Made by a program: the position numbers and the translations under genes
NCBI RefSeq assembly: GCF_001870435.1
Contig: NZ_MDDR01000065.1
Coordinates: 124,001-188,000 of the forward strand
Direction: 5' to 3'
DNA length: 64,000 nt
From: Pseudomonas costantinii
Lineage (GTDB): Bacteria > Pseudomonadota > Gammaproteobacteria > Pseudomonadales > Pseudomonadaceae
Notes under the pieces: model-generated
The model's database searches: none
Seen by the model: the letters and a program-made list of their open reading frames with translations, nothing else
Told to the model about the DNA's origin: nothing
Shown: one piece after another, positions 43,893 through 51,377 of the stretch
How the letters are laid out: each line of letters opens with the position of its first letter
Numbering within the stretch: position 1 is the first letter of the stretch

Positions 43893-44951
43893 TCAGATGT
43901 CAGTGTCGGCTTCTTCTACTTCTTCAACCGGCTCGCGGTTGGCTGCAGCTTTCACGTCTGGCGCTGCGGTTAGCAGCTTGTCGCGGATCTGCTTTTCAAG
44001 CGTGGCGGCGATATCCGGGTTGTCTTGCAGGAACTTGGCCGAGTTGGCCTTGCCCTGACCGATCTTGCTCCCGTTGTAGGCATACCAGGCGCCAGACTTC
44101 TCGACAAAACCGTGCAGCACGCCCAGGTCGATCATCTCGCCGTTCAGGTAGATACCCTTACCGTAGAGAATCTGGAACTCAGCCTGACGGAATGGCGGGG
44201 CCACTTTGTTCTTCACAACTTTAACGCGGGTTTCGCTACCCACAACCTCGTCACCTTCCTTCACCGCGCCGGTACGGCGGATATCCAGACGGACCGAAGC
44301 GTAGAACTTCAGCGCGTTACCACCGGTGGTGGTTTCCGGGCTACCGAACATCACGCCGATCTTCATACGGATCTGGTTGATGAAGATCACCAGGCAGTTG
44401 GCGTTCTTGATGTTACCGGTGATTTTACGCAGCGCCTGGGACATCAGACGGGCTTGCAGGCCCACGTGCATGTCGCCCATTTCGCCTTCGATTTCAGCCT
44501 TGGGTACCAGGGCTGCCACGGAGTCGACCACGATCACGTCGATGGCGTTGGAGCGCACCAGCATGTCGGTGATCTCCAGTGCTTGTTCACCGGTGTCAGG
44601 CTGGGAAACCAGCAGGTCGTCAACATTGACGCCCAGTTTGCCGGCGTATTCAGGATCCAGGGCGTGCTCGGCGTCGACGAACGCGCAGGTGGCGCCCATT
44701 TTTTGAGCCTGGGCAATCACCGACAGGGTCAGGGTGGTTTTACCGGAAGATTCAGGACCGTAGATTTCAACGATACGGCCTTTTGGCAAGCCGCCAATGC
44801 CGAGCGCGATGTCCAGACCCAGAGAGCCAGTGGAAATAGCCGGGATCGCCTGACGGTCGTGATCGCCCATACGCATTACGGCACCCTTGCCGAATTGACG
44901 TTCGATCTGACCCAGGGCCGCAGCCAAGGCTTTCTTCTTGTTGTCGTCCAT
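43893..44951 (-). CDS. recA: Recombinase RecA
   Basis: RecA, 352 residues, for homologous recombination and for activating LexA-type self-cleavage. Walker A is GPESSGKTT, Walker B VIVVDSVAAL, and loop L2 holds MFGSPETTTGGNALKFYAS. The C-terminal tail is acidic (EEVEEADTDI). A LexA box lies 41 bases upstream. RecA would also trigger cleavage of the tailocin repressor encoded 14 kb away at 58.5-59.3 kb. Confidence 0.98.
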   Translation of the reverse strand: MDDNKKKALAAALGQIERQFGKGAVMRMGDHDRQAIPAISTGSLGLDIALGIGGLPKGRIVEIYGPESSGKTTLTLSVIAQAQKMGATCAFVDAEHALDPEYAGKLGVNVDDLLVSQPDTGEQALEITDMLVRSNAIDVIVVDSVAALVPKAEIEGEMGDMHVGLQARLMSQALRKITGNIKNANCLVIFINQIRMKIGVMFGSPETTTGGNALKFYASVRLDIRRTGAVKEGDEVVGSETRVKVVKNKVAPPFRQAEFQILYGKGIYLNGEMIDLGVLHGFVEKSGAWYAYNGSKIGQGKANSAKFLQDNPDIAATLEKQIRDKLLTAAPDVKAAANREPVEEVEEADTDI

Positions 44952-44991
44952 TAAAGTCCTCACGTAATCAATAAGGCCTGGCGGCCAACAC

Positions 44992-45007
44992 CTGTATAAG
45001 TAGACAG
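44992..45007 (-). promoter_or_regulatory. LexA (SOS) box upstream of recA
   Basis: CTG-TATAAGTAGA-CAG on the plus strand, a perfect CTG-N10-CAG site, 41 bases upstream of the recA ATG. Confidence 0.9.
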
Positions 45008-45034
45008 TATTGTTCCACAAAGATCCGAGATCGC

Positions 45035-45535
45035 CTACCCCTGATTTTCTATTTCTGCTGCAGCTCGTCGCAACAAGCCCTCTAGCGCGGCCTTTACCGT
45101 TTGTCGGCGGACCTCATCCCGGTTGCCGGAGAAGTGTTGGAGCTCGGCCGTCACCTCCTCGCCAACACCGAACGCCAGCCATACCGTGCCCACCGGTTTG
45201 TCCGCCGAGCCGCCATCCGGCCCCGCTACACCGCTGACCGCCACGGCAAATCGCGACAGGCTTTTTTCCTGCGCGCCCCTGACCATCGCCTCCACCACTT
45301 CCTGGCTGACGGCGCCGACTTTGGGGAACAGCTCCTGTGGCACATTCAGTTGCCGGGTCTTCTGTCGATTGGAGTACGTGACATACCCCGCCTCGAACCA
45401 GGCCGAACTACCGGGTATCCGCGTGATGGCTTCGGCGATACCGCCGCCGGTGCAGGACTCGGCAGTGGTGACGTGGGCATTGAGCACCTGCAAACGGCGA
45501 CCCAGTTCAGCGGCTAGTTGAGTGATTTCCTTCAC
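45035..45535 (-). CDS. pncC: CinA C-terminal-domain nicotinamide-nucleotide amidohydrolase (PncC)
   Basis: A 166-residue CinA C-terminal-domain protein, the PncC amidase that converts nicotinamide mononucleotide to nicotinate mononucleotide in NAD recycling. The signatures HVTTAESCTGGGIAEAITRI, YVTYSNRQK and AVSGVAGPDGGSADKPVG are present. It lies upstream of recA, as is conserved. The tailocin cluster starts 81 bases upstream and reads in the same direction. Confidence 0.93.
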   Translation of the reverse strand: MKEITQLAAELGRRLQVLNAHVTTAESCTGGGIAEAITRIPGSSAWFEAGYVTYSNRQKTRQLNVPQELFPKVGAVSQEVVEAMVRGAQEKSLSRFAVAVSGVAGPDGGSADKPVGTVWLAFGVGEEVTAELQHFSGNRDEVRRQTVKAALEGLLRRAAAEIENQG

Positions 45536-45616
45536 GGTCGTCTCCAGAAGTGGGCGGGGGTTTACCTACCCTACAGGAGCCCATCGACCATGCAAGTTAC
45601 AGAGTGCATCAAGAGA

Positions 45617-46117
45617 CTAGCGCGCGACGGCCTGCGCATACGCCTGACAAGCACGCAAAGCGATCAAGGCGTTATCACCGTCGTCGGTGATGCCGATAAT
45701 TCGTTGAGCATGCGCCGGGTCAAGTCGGGCTCGCGCGGCTGCATGAACCACGCCGCCGGCGGCGGTGGAGGTTGGCATTGGGTTGCCACTGGTGGGGGCG
45801 GTGGTGTCGAGAAGGACTGACAACCGCACATCAGCAGTGGCCAGACGGTCGCGCAGAGACGCTTGATTGCGTTGGGCATCGTTCAACTCCTGCGCATGGT
45901 GTTGGTCGCTGGCGACGAGCTGTTGCTCCAGGGCCAGCCGTTTATCCTGATCGGTCTGTTGTTGATGCACGGCCGCCAGGCTTTGCTGGCTGAGCGCCTG
46001 CGCATGGTCAGCCGATTGCCGCTCAAGCTGCGCGCCATATCGCCAAGCCTGCACCTGCCACACCAACGCCATCAGTAGGCAGACGCCGATAAGACGGAGC
46101 ATTCCTAAGAAACGCAT
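45617..46117 (-). CDS. Inner-membrane spanin (Rz-like) of the tailocin
   Basis: A 166-residue i-spanin: an N-terminal membrane segment (LRLIGVCLLMALVWQVQAW; about residues 6-24) followed by a long glutamine-rich coiled coil (about 28-105) reaching into the periplasm. With its outer-membrane partner it destroys the outer membrane at lysis. The start at 46117 (MRFLGMLRL) gives the membrane segment at the N-terminus; the frame to 46141 adds residues that lack support. It overlaps the endolysin stop by 13 bases, and contains the whole of Rz1 in another frame. Confidence 0.88.
   Translation of the reverse strand: MRFLGMLRLIGVCLLMALVWQVQAWRYGAQLERQSADHAQALSQQSLAAVHQQQTDQDKRLALEQQLVASDQHHAQELNDAQRNQASLRDRLATADVRLSVLLDTTAPTSGNPMPTSTAAGGVVHAAARARLDPAHAQRIIGITDDGDNALIALRACQAYAQAVAR
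45664..45879 (-). CDS. Outer-membrane spanin (Rz1-like), nested in Rz
   Basis: A 71-residue lipoprotein, entirely inside the Rz gene in another frame. A short hydrophobic start (VWPLLMCGC) gives a lipobox-like site at residues 16-20. It is followed by a proline-rich mature part (two runs of five prolines), exactly the type of phage Rz1. An AGGAG ribosome site lies 8 bases before its ATG at 45879. Its lipid anchor would be in the outer membrane. Confidence 0.85.
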   Translation of the reverse strand: MPNAIKRLCATVWPLLMCGCQSFSTPPPPPVATQCQPPPPPAAWFMQPREPDLTRRMLNELSASPTTVITP

Positions 46118-46665
46118 AACACCACCTTCGCCCGCGCCCACAATTGCAAACGGTCCTCCAGGCCATTGATCCCGCCATTAATGCGCCGGGTAATGGTGGT
46201 GAACTGGTCTTTATCGGCCAGTTCATTCAGGCCATTGCTTTGCCAGAACCATGCAGCGGACTCACAGGCCCATTGCGGTTGCTCAAGCAGTTCGGGGTGT
46301 TGCAGCAAGCGATCATCGCCAAACAGGGCCTGGCTGCAGGCCAGGTAGTTGCGTCGCCCCGTGATCTGGATCAGCCCCCTGCCCCGATACTTCTGGCCGT
46401 CACCGTCCGCTTCGGGGGTGTTGCCCAGGCGCCCGGCCAGAGGGCCGGTGTCGTATTTACTCAGATATTGATCGCTACCCAGTTCACGCACGTAACGCAG
46501 TTGGCCGGATTCGTGACCGATTTGAGCGAGGAAGGCAGCGAAGCGTTTCGGACTATTGATCCCGTAACGAGTGATAGCAGCATTTAGAGAGGTTAAAAAA
46601 GTGCCCGCTCTAAGACGGGCTCCAGGCATCACTTGAAGCAATTGGGGGAGTGTTATTACCAGCAT
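46105..46665 (-). CDS. Tailocin endolysin, GH19 chitinase-like
   Basis: A 186-residue glycoside hydrolase family 19 enzyme that cuts peptidoglycan to release the particles. The catalytic Glu lies in FLAQIGHESGQLRYVREL, and the conserved YRGRGLIQITGRRNYLA follows. There is no signal peptide, so it needs the holin. It matches PA0629 of the R-pyocin cluster and lies 18 bases after gpD. Confidence 0.93.
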   Translation of the reverse strand: MLVITLPQLLQVMPGARLRAGTFLTSLNAAITRYGINSPKRFAAFLAQIGHESGQLRYVRELGSDQYLSKYDTGPLAGRLGNTPEADGDGQKYRGRGLIQITGRRNYLACSQALFGDDRLLQHPELLEQPQWACESAAWFWQSNGLNELADKDQFTTITRRINGGINGLEDRLQLWARAKVVLCVS

Positions 46666-46683
46666 TTTCGCTCCGTAAAGAGG

Positions 46684-47694
46684 CTACGTCGACAACCCAC
46701 CGGCCGTGATCGAACTGCGATAGCCCGTCGCCGGGTCGCCAACATGCACCACTTTGGTAATCGACCATTGCCCCTGCATATACGAAGGCCAGGTTTCATC
46801 CAGCCGCAGCAACCCTTCAGCAGCCAGCAACGGGTTACCAGGGCAATCAATCTGCAACTTCAAGTCTTCGCGCCCTACACGCCGTAATTCGGCCTCGGCC
46901 ACGCTGCGGGCTTCGGCTTCGTTCTGGCAGCGTTGGCGCAAGGTTTTGAACGGGGCATTTCCGACCTGTACCACACGTTGCTTGCCTGCGGCCGCATCCC
47001 ACCAGGTGACGCGGCTACCCTCATATTTGGCACGTGAGGTTTCGTCGAGTTTGGCGGTAATGAACGCGTGCTCACCCGGGCGATTGTCCTGGGTCACCGA
47101 CAACTTCACCTCTGGCAGTTGCTGGAGAGAAAGTGATTTGACCTGCCCGGCTTCGGCCAGCACATACAGCTCGTTGAAGGGTTTGGTGACCGCGCTGTAT
47201 CGCTTGGCCAACCGCGTGATAAACGCCATGTCGCTTTCGTTGGACTGGTCGATATGAGGGATCGAAATGCCTTCCAGCGCAGGCGCCACGCGCGGTGAAA
47301 AACCGTGACGGCTGACCAGTTGGCGAAACAGCGCCCCCAAAGTGGTCGGGCCATAACTGGCGGATCGACGCTGGCGGTAACCGCTGGCGTCCTCCATGCT
47401 GAAAGGCGCGGCTGTCGCCACAATCATCAAGCGCATGGGAAACAGCACGGGGGTTCGCTGGGTGACGACAAACTCGCCCTTTTCCACCAAACCTGTCTCC
47501 CGATACCCGATGCGCAACCCGATCTTGCCATTCAGGCTGGGCAAGCCTTCAAGCCCTTCGATATTGAGGGTCAGCTCCAACCGGTCACTCTCAACGCCCG
47601 AGACGTCGGTGTGGCTCCAGCGCATCAAGCGCTCATTGAGCAGTGCAGCATTGGCGCCGTAAAACTCCACAACCGGCGTAAATTCCTGTGCCAT
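46684..47694 (-). CDS. Tailocin baseplate hub/late control protein D (gpD)
   Basis: A 336-residue P2 gpD-type baseplate hub. Family segments include FVVTQRTPVLFPMRLMIVA, DQSNESDMAFITRLAKRYS, and the C-terminal WPSYMQGQWSITKVVHVGDP. Together with gpV and gpX it forms the central spike-tail junction. The position before the endolysin corresponds to PA0628. Gene order and spacing (9 bases after gpX) support co-transcription. Confidence 0.93.
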   Translation of the reverse strand: MAQEFTPVVEFYGANAALLNERLMRWSHTDVSGVESDRLELTLNIEGLEGLPSLNGKIGLRIGYRETGLVEKGEFVVTQRTPVLFPMRLMIVATAAPFSMEDASGYRQRRSASYGPTTLGALFRQLVSRHGFSPRVAPALEGISIPHIDQSNESDMAFITRLAKRYSAVTKPFNELYVLAEAGQVKSLSLQQLPEVKLSVTQDNRPGEHAFITAKLDETSRAKYEGSRVTWWDAAAGKQRVVQVGNAPFKTLRQRCQNEAEARSVAEAELRRVGREDLKLQIDCPGNPLLAAEGLLRLDETWPSYMQGQWSITKVVHVGDPATGYRSSITAGGLST

Positions 47695-47703
47695 GCAACC
47701 TCC

Positions 47704-47916
47704 TTAATCCCAGGCCAAAACGGGTCTCACGGCACTTGGCTGCGTTGACAGCTCGGGCACAATGACCCACACGCCAGCCGGCAGCACCGGGCCATATTCA
47801 GCAAGCTCGGGGTTCAAGCGCCAGAGGTTTTCTTCGGCGGCGTCATCGCAGCGACCCAACTCGCGATAGAGCAGCAGGTTGACCGAATCACCGGCAATAC
47901 TTCGCACTCTACGCAT
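47704..47916 (-). CDS. Tailocin tail protein X (gpX)
   Basis: A 70-residue LysM-like gpX protein, at the tube-baseplate junction. MRRVRSIAGDSVNLLLYRE and the C-terminal VLPAGVWVIVPEL pattern are typical. The start at 47916 overlaps the gpU stop by 8 bases; the longer frame to 47937 lies inside gpU. Confidence 0.9.
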   Translation of the reverse strand: MRRVRSIAGDSVNLLLYRELGRCDDAAEENLWRLNPELAEYGPVLPAGVWVIVPELSTQPSAVRPVLAWD

Positions 47917-48292
47917 TGACGAACTCCTCCAATTCAAGGGTCCAGGTCATGACCATGGCGGTGCCGTCATCGATCACATTGCTCTGGTTTTCCACCACCG
48001 AATTGATCCGCCACAGGCCCCAGTTGCGGCCAATGCCATCGACCAGAGGCAACGGCGCGCGCGCATTTTGCAATGCGCGCAACTCGTCCAATCGCTGCAT
48101 GCCGACCGCGTACATGGCCGTGCCACCAAACGTGAGCTTTTCCAGTTTTTGCCCGTTCTGACGTGACTGGGGTTTGCTGGCAATAATTGCCAGGTCAGTC
48201 CAGCCGCCATCGGTGTTACGAATCAACGTGGAATAGGCAAAGCCTCGGGCCAAACCAAAAATAAAGTCGCCCAGCACCATTTGCTGTCGCAT
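47909..48292 (-). CDS. Tailocin tail protein U (gpU)
   Basis: A 127-residue P2 gpU-type tail protein. The pattern GGTAMYAVGMQRLDELRAL and the late RINSVVENQSNVIDDGTAMV are characteristic. Its ATG overlaps the tape-measure stop (TGATG), so it is coupled to it. It sits between tape measure and gpX, as in R-pyocin. Confidence 0.9.
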   Translation of the reverse strand: MRQQMVLGDFIFGLARGFAYSTLIRNTDGGWTDLAIIASKPQSRQNGQKLEKLTFGGTAMYAVGMQRLDELRALQNARAPLPLVDGIGRNWGLWRINSVVENQSNVIDDGTAMVMTWTLELEEFVNA

Positions 48293-50121
48293 CAATCACC
48301 TCCTGTATCGGCCAGTGCCGCGTTACGCCGGATACCGAGGGAATCGGTAACCATCGGCATGCATTGAAATTGCAGGGCCTGGATCACCTGATTGACGACT
48401 TGCTGGGCATCGGCCGGGTTAACGCCGGTGATCTGGATGCTTGGGGCAATAGAGACCTGCACGCTGTCGCTTCGCGCGCTGTTGAGTTCCTTGCTCACTG
48501 CGCTCGGTGAGGGCAGGCGATCACTCGCCCCAAACAATTTGTCACCGAGCCAGGTACCCGCCTCGCTGCCGAGCAAGCCACCGATGGCGCCGCCTACAGC
48601 GGTGCCGACGCCTGGGAAAATCAGGGTGCCAATAGCTGCGCCGGCAGAGGCTCCGGCCCAGGCGCCACCGGCAGTGCTGAGGCCGGCGCCGACTGCTTTT
48701 GCGTCGCCGTTGCGCACGCCCTGCACCACATCAAAAGCAGTGTCGACGTACTTCATCGGACCAAGGCGGCGGGCGGCCGACGACTCCAGCTTGCTCACCG
48801 TGCCCAACAGACCAGAGGCCGGTATTTTCGGCGGGTGAGTCACAGGCGCGGCTAAACGCTCATGGCTGGCGGTCTGTGTAAGTGGCGGGGTCTTTGCGCG
48901 AGTTTCGGAAGGCATGGGAACAAGCCCCCGTTCCAGTGCTTCGATCAGCCCTGGCCCTCTGCTTGAAGCCGGTTGACGGGGAAAGCTGTTGTTCTTTCGG
49001 CTCTTCGCCTGGGCCCCACGTGGTTGTAGAGTTTGAGTAGGAGCACCGGCATTGAACCCTGACGAATTCGCGGGAAAAAGTGACTGAACACCCCGCCCAA
49101 AAGCACTGCGCCAGGATGCGAAGGCGCCACCGGTCTTTGCAGGAACTAACTTCGCGGGCGCCTGCTTCTTTTGCGAGTGCAGCGTGTTCTTCGGCTTCAG
49201 CGACTTCAGCGACTTCTGCGACTTCCTCGTCTTCTGTGGCGTCTGCGATTTCGGTCTTTGGGTACCTTTCTTCCCGGCAGATGCGCTTTTGCGTGCAGTG
49301 CGGCGACTGCTCGGTGAGGCTTGGGCCGCGTCTTTACAGCAGCACGACTTATCCTTTTCGAATCCGCCATCCTTGAAAAGCTTACCAGCCACGCCAGGCA
49401 ACTTGCCCAACGTCACGTCGACCAGGTTGCCCGTCACCCGCGTTTTAATCGTCTCTCCCAAACCCGAAAAAAAGCCGGTAAGCACAGGCAAAACCACTGC
49501 CTCAGCAGTTTTAACGGTCGTAGCGGCAGCCGGAGAGTCGCTGGCCCAATGGTTGGCGCTGTTCATCACGCTGGTTTTGGCTTCCAGCCAAGTTCCTTCC
49601 CCTAATACCGACACAGGCTCAAGCGTTTTGGTTAGGCTCGCCTCGCTTTTCGTGGATTCCTCTCGCAACACCGTTATCGTTTTTTCCGGGGCGGGTGGCG
49701 CTGTAAACGATTGCTGAAAGGCTGCGACCGGATCAAGGCTCTTCACGTGCACGGTCATGGCTTCACGGGTCAGGTGCAGATCCTGAGGCGTGCTCGAATT
49801 GATTTCAGTGGTGCTCTTTTGCTCGGCCTGTTCGCGGGTGTTGGAGCGACTAATACCCACATCCTTGAACCGCGACAGGGAGGCGTCCAGCGCCTCGACA
49901 CTGTTGCGCAATACTCCTAGGGACAGAGACAGCCCATTGAGTTCCAGACCCGCATTGGCCAGGGCCAAACTCAGGGGCGATAAAAGTGGCGCAGCCTTGA
50001 TACTTTCGGGTACCAAAGGACCCGGGTTGACGGCATCGGCCCCCTTGGCGCCGACTGCGTGGCCAACAATACCCTGACCATCCCTGGCCATGGCATAGGC
50101 GAGCGAATACGTATCCTGCAT
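48292..50121 (-). CDS. Tailocin tape-measure protein
   Basis: A 609-residue tape measure, which sets tail length and lies inside the tube. The first half has helical segments (LSPLSLALANAGLELNGLSL), while residues about 265-320 are a Lys/Ser/Gln-rich, very basic segment with a triple cysteine (KDKSCCCKD). The C-terminal third carries alternating Gly/Ala-rich hydrophobic segments (AGASAGAAIGTLIFPGVGTA) as in tape measures that pierce the membrane. It is shorter than P2 gpT (about 815), so a shorter tail is predicted if the basic rule of proportionality holds. Confidence 0.88.
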   Translation of the reverse strand: MQDTYSLAYAMARDGQGIVGHAVGAKGADAVNPGPLVPESIKAAPLLSPLSLALANAGLELNGLSLSLGVLRNSVEALDASLSRFKDVGISRSNTREQAEQKSTTEINSSTPQDLHLTREAMTVHVKSLDPVAAFQQSFTAPPAPEKTITVLREESTKSEASLTKTLEPVSVLGEGTWLEAKTSVMNSANHWASDSPAAATTVKTAEAVVLPVLTGFFSGLGETIKTRVTGNLVDVTLGKLPGVAGKLFKDGGFEKDKSCCCKDAAQASPSSRRTARKSASAGKKGTQRPKSQTPQKTRKSQKSLKSLKPKNTLHSQKKQAPAKLVPAKTGGAFASWRSAFGRGVQSLFPANSSGFNAGAPTQTLQPRGAQAKSRKNNSFPRQPASSRGPGLIEALERGLVPMPSETRAKTPPLTQTASHERLAAPVTHPPKIPASGLLGTVSKLESSAARRLGPMKYVDTAFDVVQGVRNGDAKAVGAGLSTAGGAWAGASAGAAIGTLIFPGVGTAVGGAIGGLLGSEAGTWLGDKLFGASDRLPSPSAVSKELNSARSDSVQVSIAPSIQITGVNPADAQQVVNQVIQALQFQCMPMVTDSLGIRRNAALADTGGD

Positions 50122-50126
50122 CTCGC

Positions 50127-50821
50127 TTACTCCTGTTTGACGCCAAGGCGAGTGATCGCGATGTCGTAGCGGCGCAATGCTTTTCCGGCGTCCCAGTCGA
50201 GGATCTCCGCCTCATTGACCGAGTAAATCAGTGGCACCACATCGAGGATTACTTCGATGTCGCGCTCCGAAAGAAGTCCGCCGGTTGATTTAAAAAATCG
50301 TCGATGCGCTCCTGCAGTTCCGTCCAGTCGGGTACGGTCAGGCTGGCGAGATCGGGGATCATCAGGCCGGTGCAGTGAGCGGTGATGAACTCGGCGCGCT
50401 CTTTGTTGGTGCCGAGTTTTTTCATGGCTTTGGTCGCGCGCAGGGCAGGCATTTCCAGGGACAGCGTGGTCAGGTTGCGACCGGCGGCGTCCAGGGGCAG
50501 CAGCAGGTTTACCTGCTCGTAGGACGATGCTTCATCAGGTGCGCCGAGGAAGAACGATGCAGGACGTGTCGACATCTCATGCACGTACTGGGCGATGCTC
50601 ACGTAGTCCGGGCGTTTGAGCTGGTCGAGCTCTTTTTCCGACAGGCCGGTGGCGAGTTTCGCCAGCTCAAAGAACTGATCGTCCTCGTCATCACCGGCCC
50701 GGGCCAGCGCGTCTTTTTGCGCGGCGTAGTACAGCGGTTTGAGTTGAACCTGCTCGATCGTAGCACCGGTGTCGGCGGTGATCGGCGAGAGCAGGAGGTG
50801 CAGCGGAGGCATCCAGGCCAT
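50127..50821 (-). CDS. Tail-assembly chaperone, -1 frameshift product (E/E' or G/GT type)
   Basis: Predicted 231-residue extended form of the tail-assembly chaperone. The zero frame runs to the slippery heptamer T-TTT-TTA at 50297-50291 (on codon boundaries of the zero frame). Slipping back one base opens a frame of 54 more codons without a stop, ending with TAA at 50127-50129 just before the tape-measure ATG. The extension includes SERDIEVILDVVPLIYS and RRYDIAITRLGVKQE. Phage G/GT and P2 E/E' proteins use exactly this arrangement next to the tape measure. The frameshift is inferred from sequence. Confidence 0.8.
50249..50821 (-). CDS. Tail-assembly chaperone, zero-frame product
   Basis: A 190-residue protein between the tube and tape-measure genes, where gpE-like chaperones lie in P2 and R-pyocins (PA0624). 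It is acidic and helical (DALARAGDDEDDQFFELAKL; MKKLGTNKERAEFITAHCTG), with a C-terminal end FLNQPADFFRSATSK. The start is the ATG at 50821 with AAGGA 7 bases upstream, preferred to the TTG at 50827. The short form normally outnumbers the frameshifted form. Confidence 0.85.
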   Translation of the reverse strand: MAWMPPLHLLLSPITADTGATIEQVQLKPLYYAAQKDALARAGDDEDDQFFELAKLATGLSEKELDQLKRPDYVSIAQYVHEMSTRPASFFLGAPDEASSYEQVNLLLPLDAAGRNLTTLSLEMPALRATKAMKKLGTNKERAEFITAHCTGLMIPDLASLTVPDWTELQERIDDFLNQPADFFRSATSK

Positions 50822-50870
50822 GGGCAATTCCTTGATGAAAAACAGGGGCGGGAAAACCCGCCCCCAGGGG

Positions 50871-51377
50871 TTAAGGCATCAGTACCGCGCGGCGCGCATC
50901 GCCGAGGATGTCGACGCCGTTGAGCACAAACTTCTGGGTGCGCACGTCGATGTCGATCACCGGGATGCCGTTTTCGAGGCGGTTGTAGGTGCGGCAGGAC
51001 AGATCCAACGTGGTGGTGGCCTTGTCGCCCATCTTCAGCTTCGCCTCCTCCAGGGATTTCAGCTTGCCGCCGACGGTGTGGTAGGTGAAGTAGGTCTTGC
51101 CGTCCTGGTCCTGGCCTGCTTCACGCACGTTCAGCAGGATGTCATCACCCAAGCGCACGCCCAGGGCCAGCATGATTTCCGGACCAGCGCCTTGCAGGAC
51201 CAACTTGGCACCCAGCACCTTGCCGCTCTTGGCCATTTCTTCGGCGATGAAACGCCCGCCGGACATAGGCTCCATGTCGAATTCAATCTTCGGCGGGGTG
51301 AACTCTTCCACAGTCGCGGACAACGGCAGGCCTTGAAGGGTGGCCGCAATGGCCTGTCTGACTCGGTTGGTAAACAT
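50871..51377 (-). CDS. Tailocin major tail tube protein (gpFII)
   Basis: A 168-residue phage major tail tube protein forming the rigid inner tube. Family segments: EEFTPPKIEFDMEPMSGG, AKLVLQGAGPEIMLALGVRL, and the C-terminal DIDVRTQKFVLNGVDILG. It starts inside the sheath stop codon (TAATG overlap), giving coupled translation of sheath and tube. Confidence 0.94.
   Translation of the reverse strand: MFTNRVRQAIAATLQGLPLSATVEEFTPPKIEFDMEPMSGGRFIAEEMAKSGKVLGAKLVLQGAGPEIMLALGVRLGDDILLNVREAGQDQDGKTYFTYHTVGGKLKSLEEAKLKMGDKATTTLDLSCRTYNRLENGIPVIDIDVRTQKFVLNGVDILGDARRAVLMP

Noticed and set aside
45518..45820. Plus-strand Gly-rich 100-codon frame
   Set aside because: Glycine runs are the complement of the Rz1 proline codons; no ribosome site.
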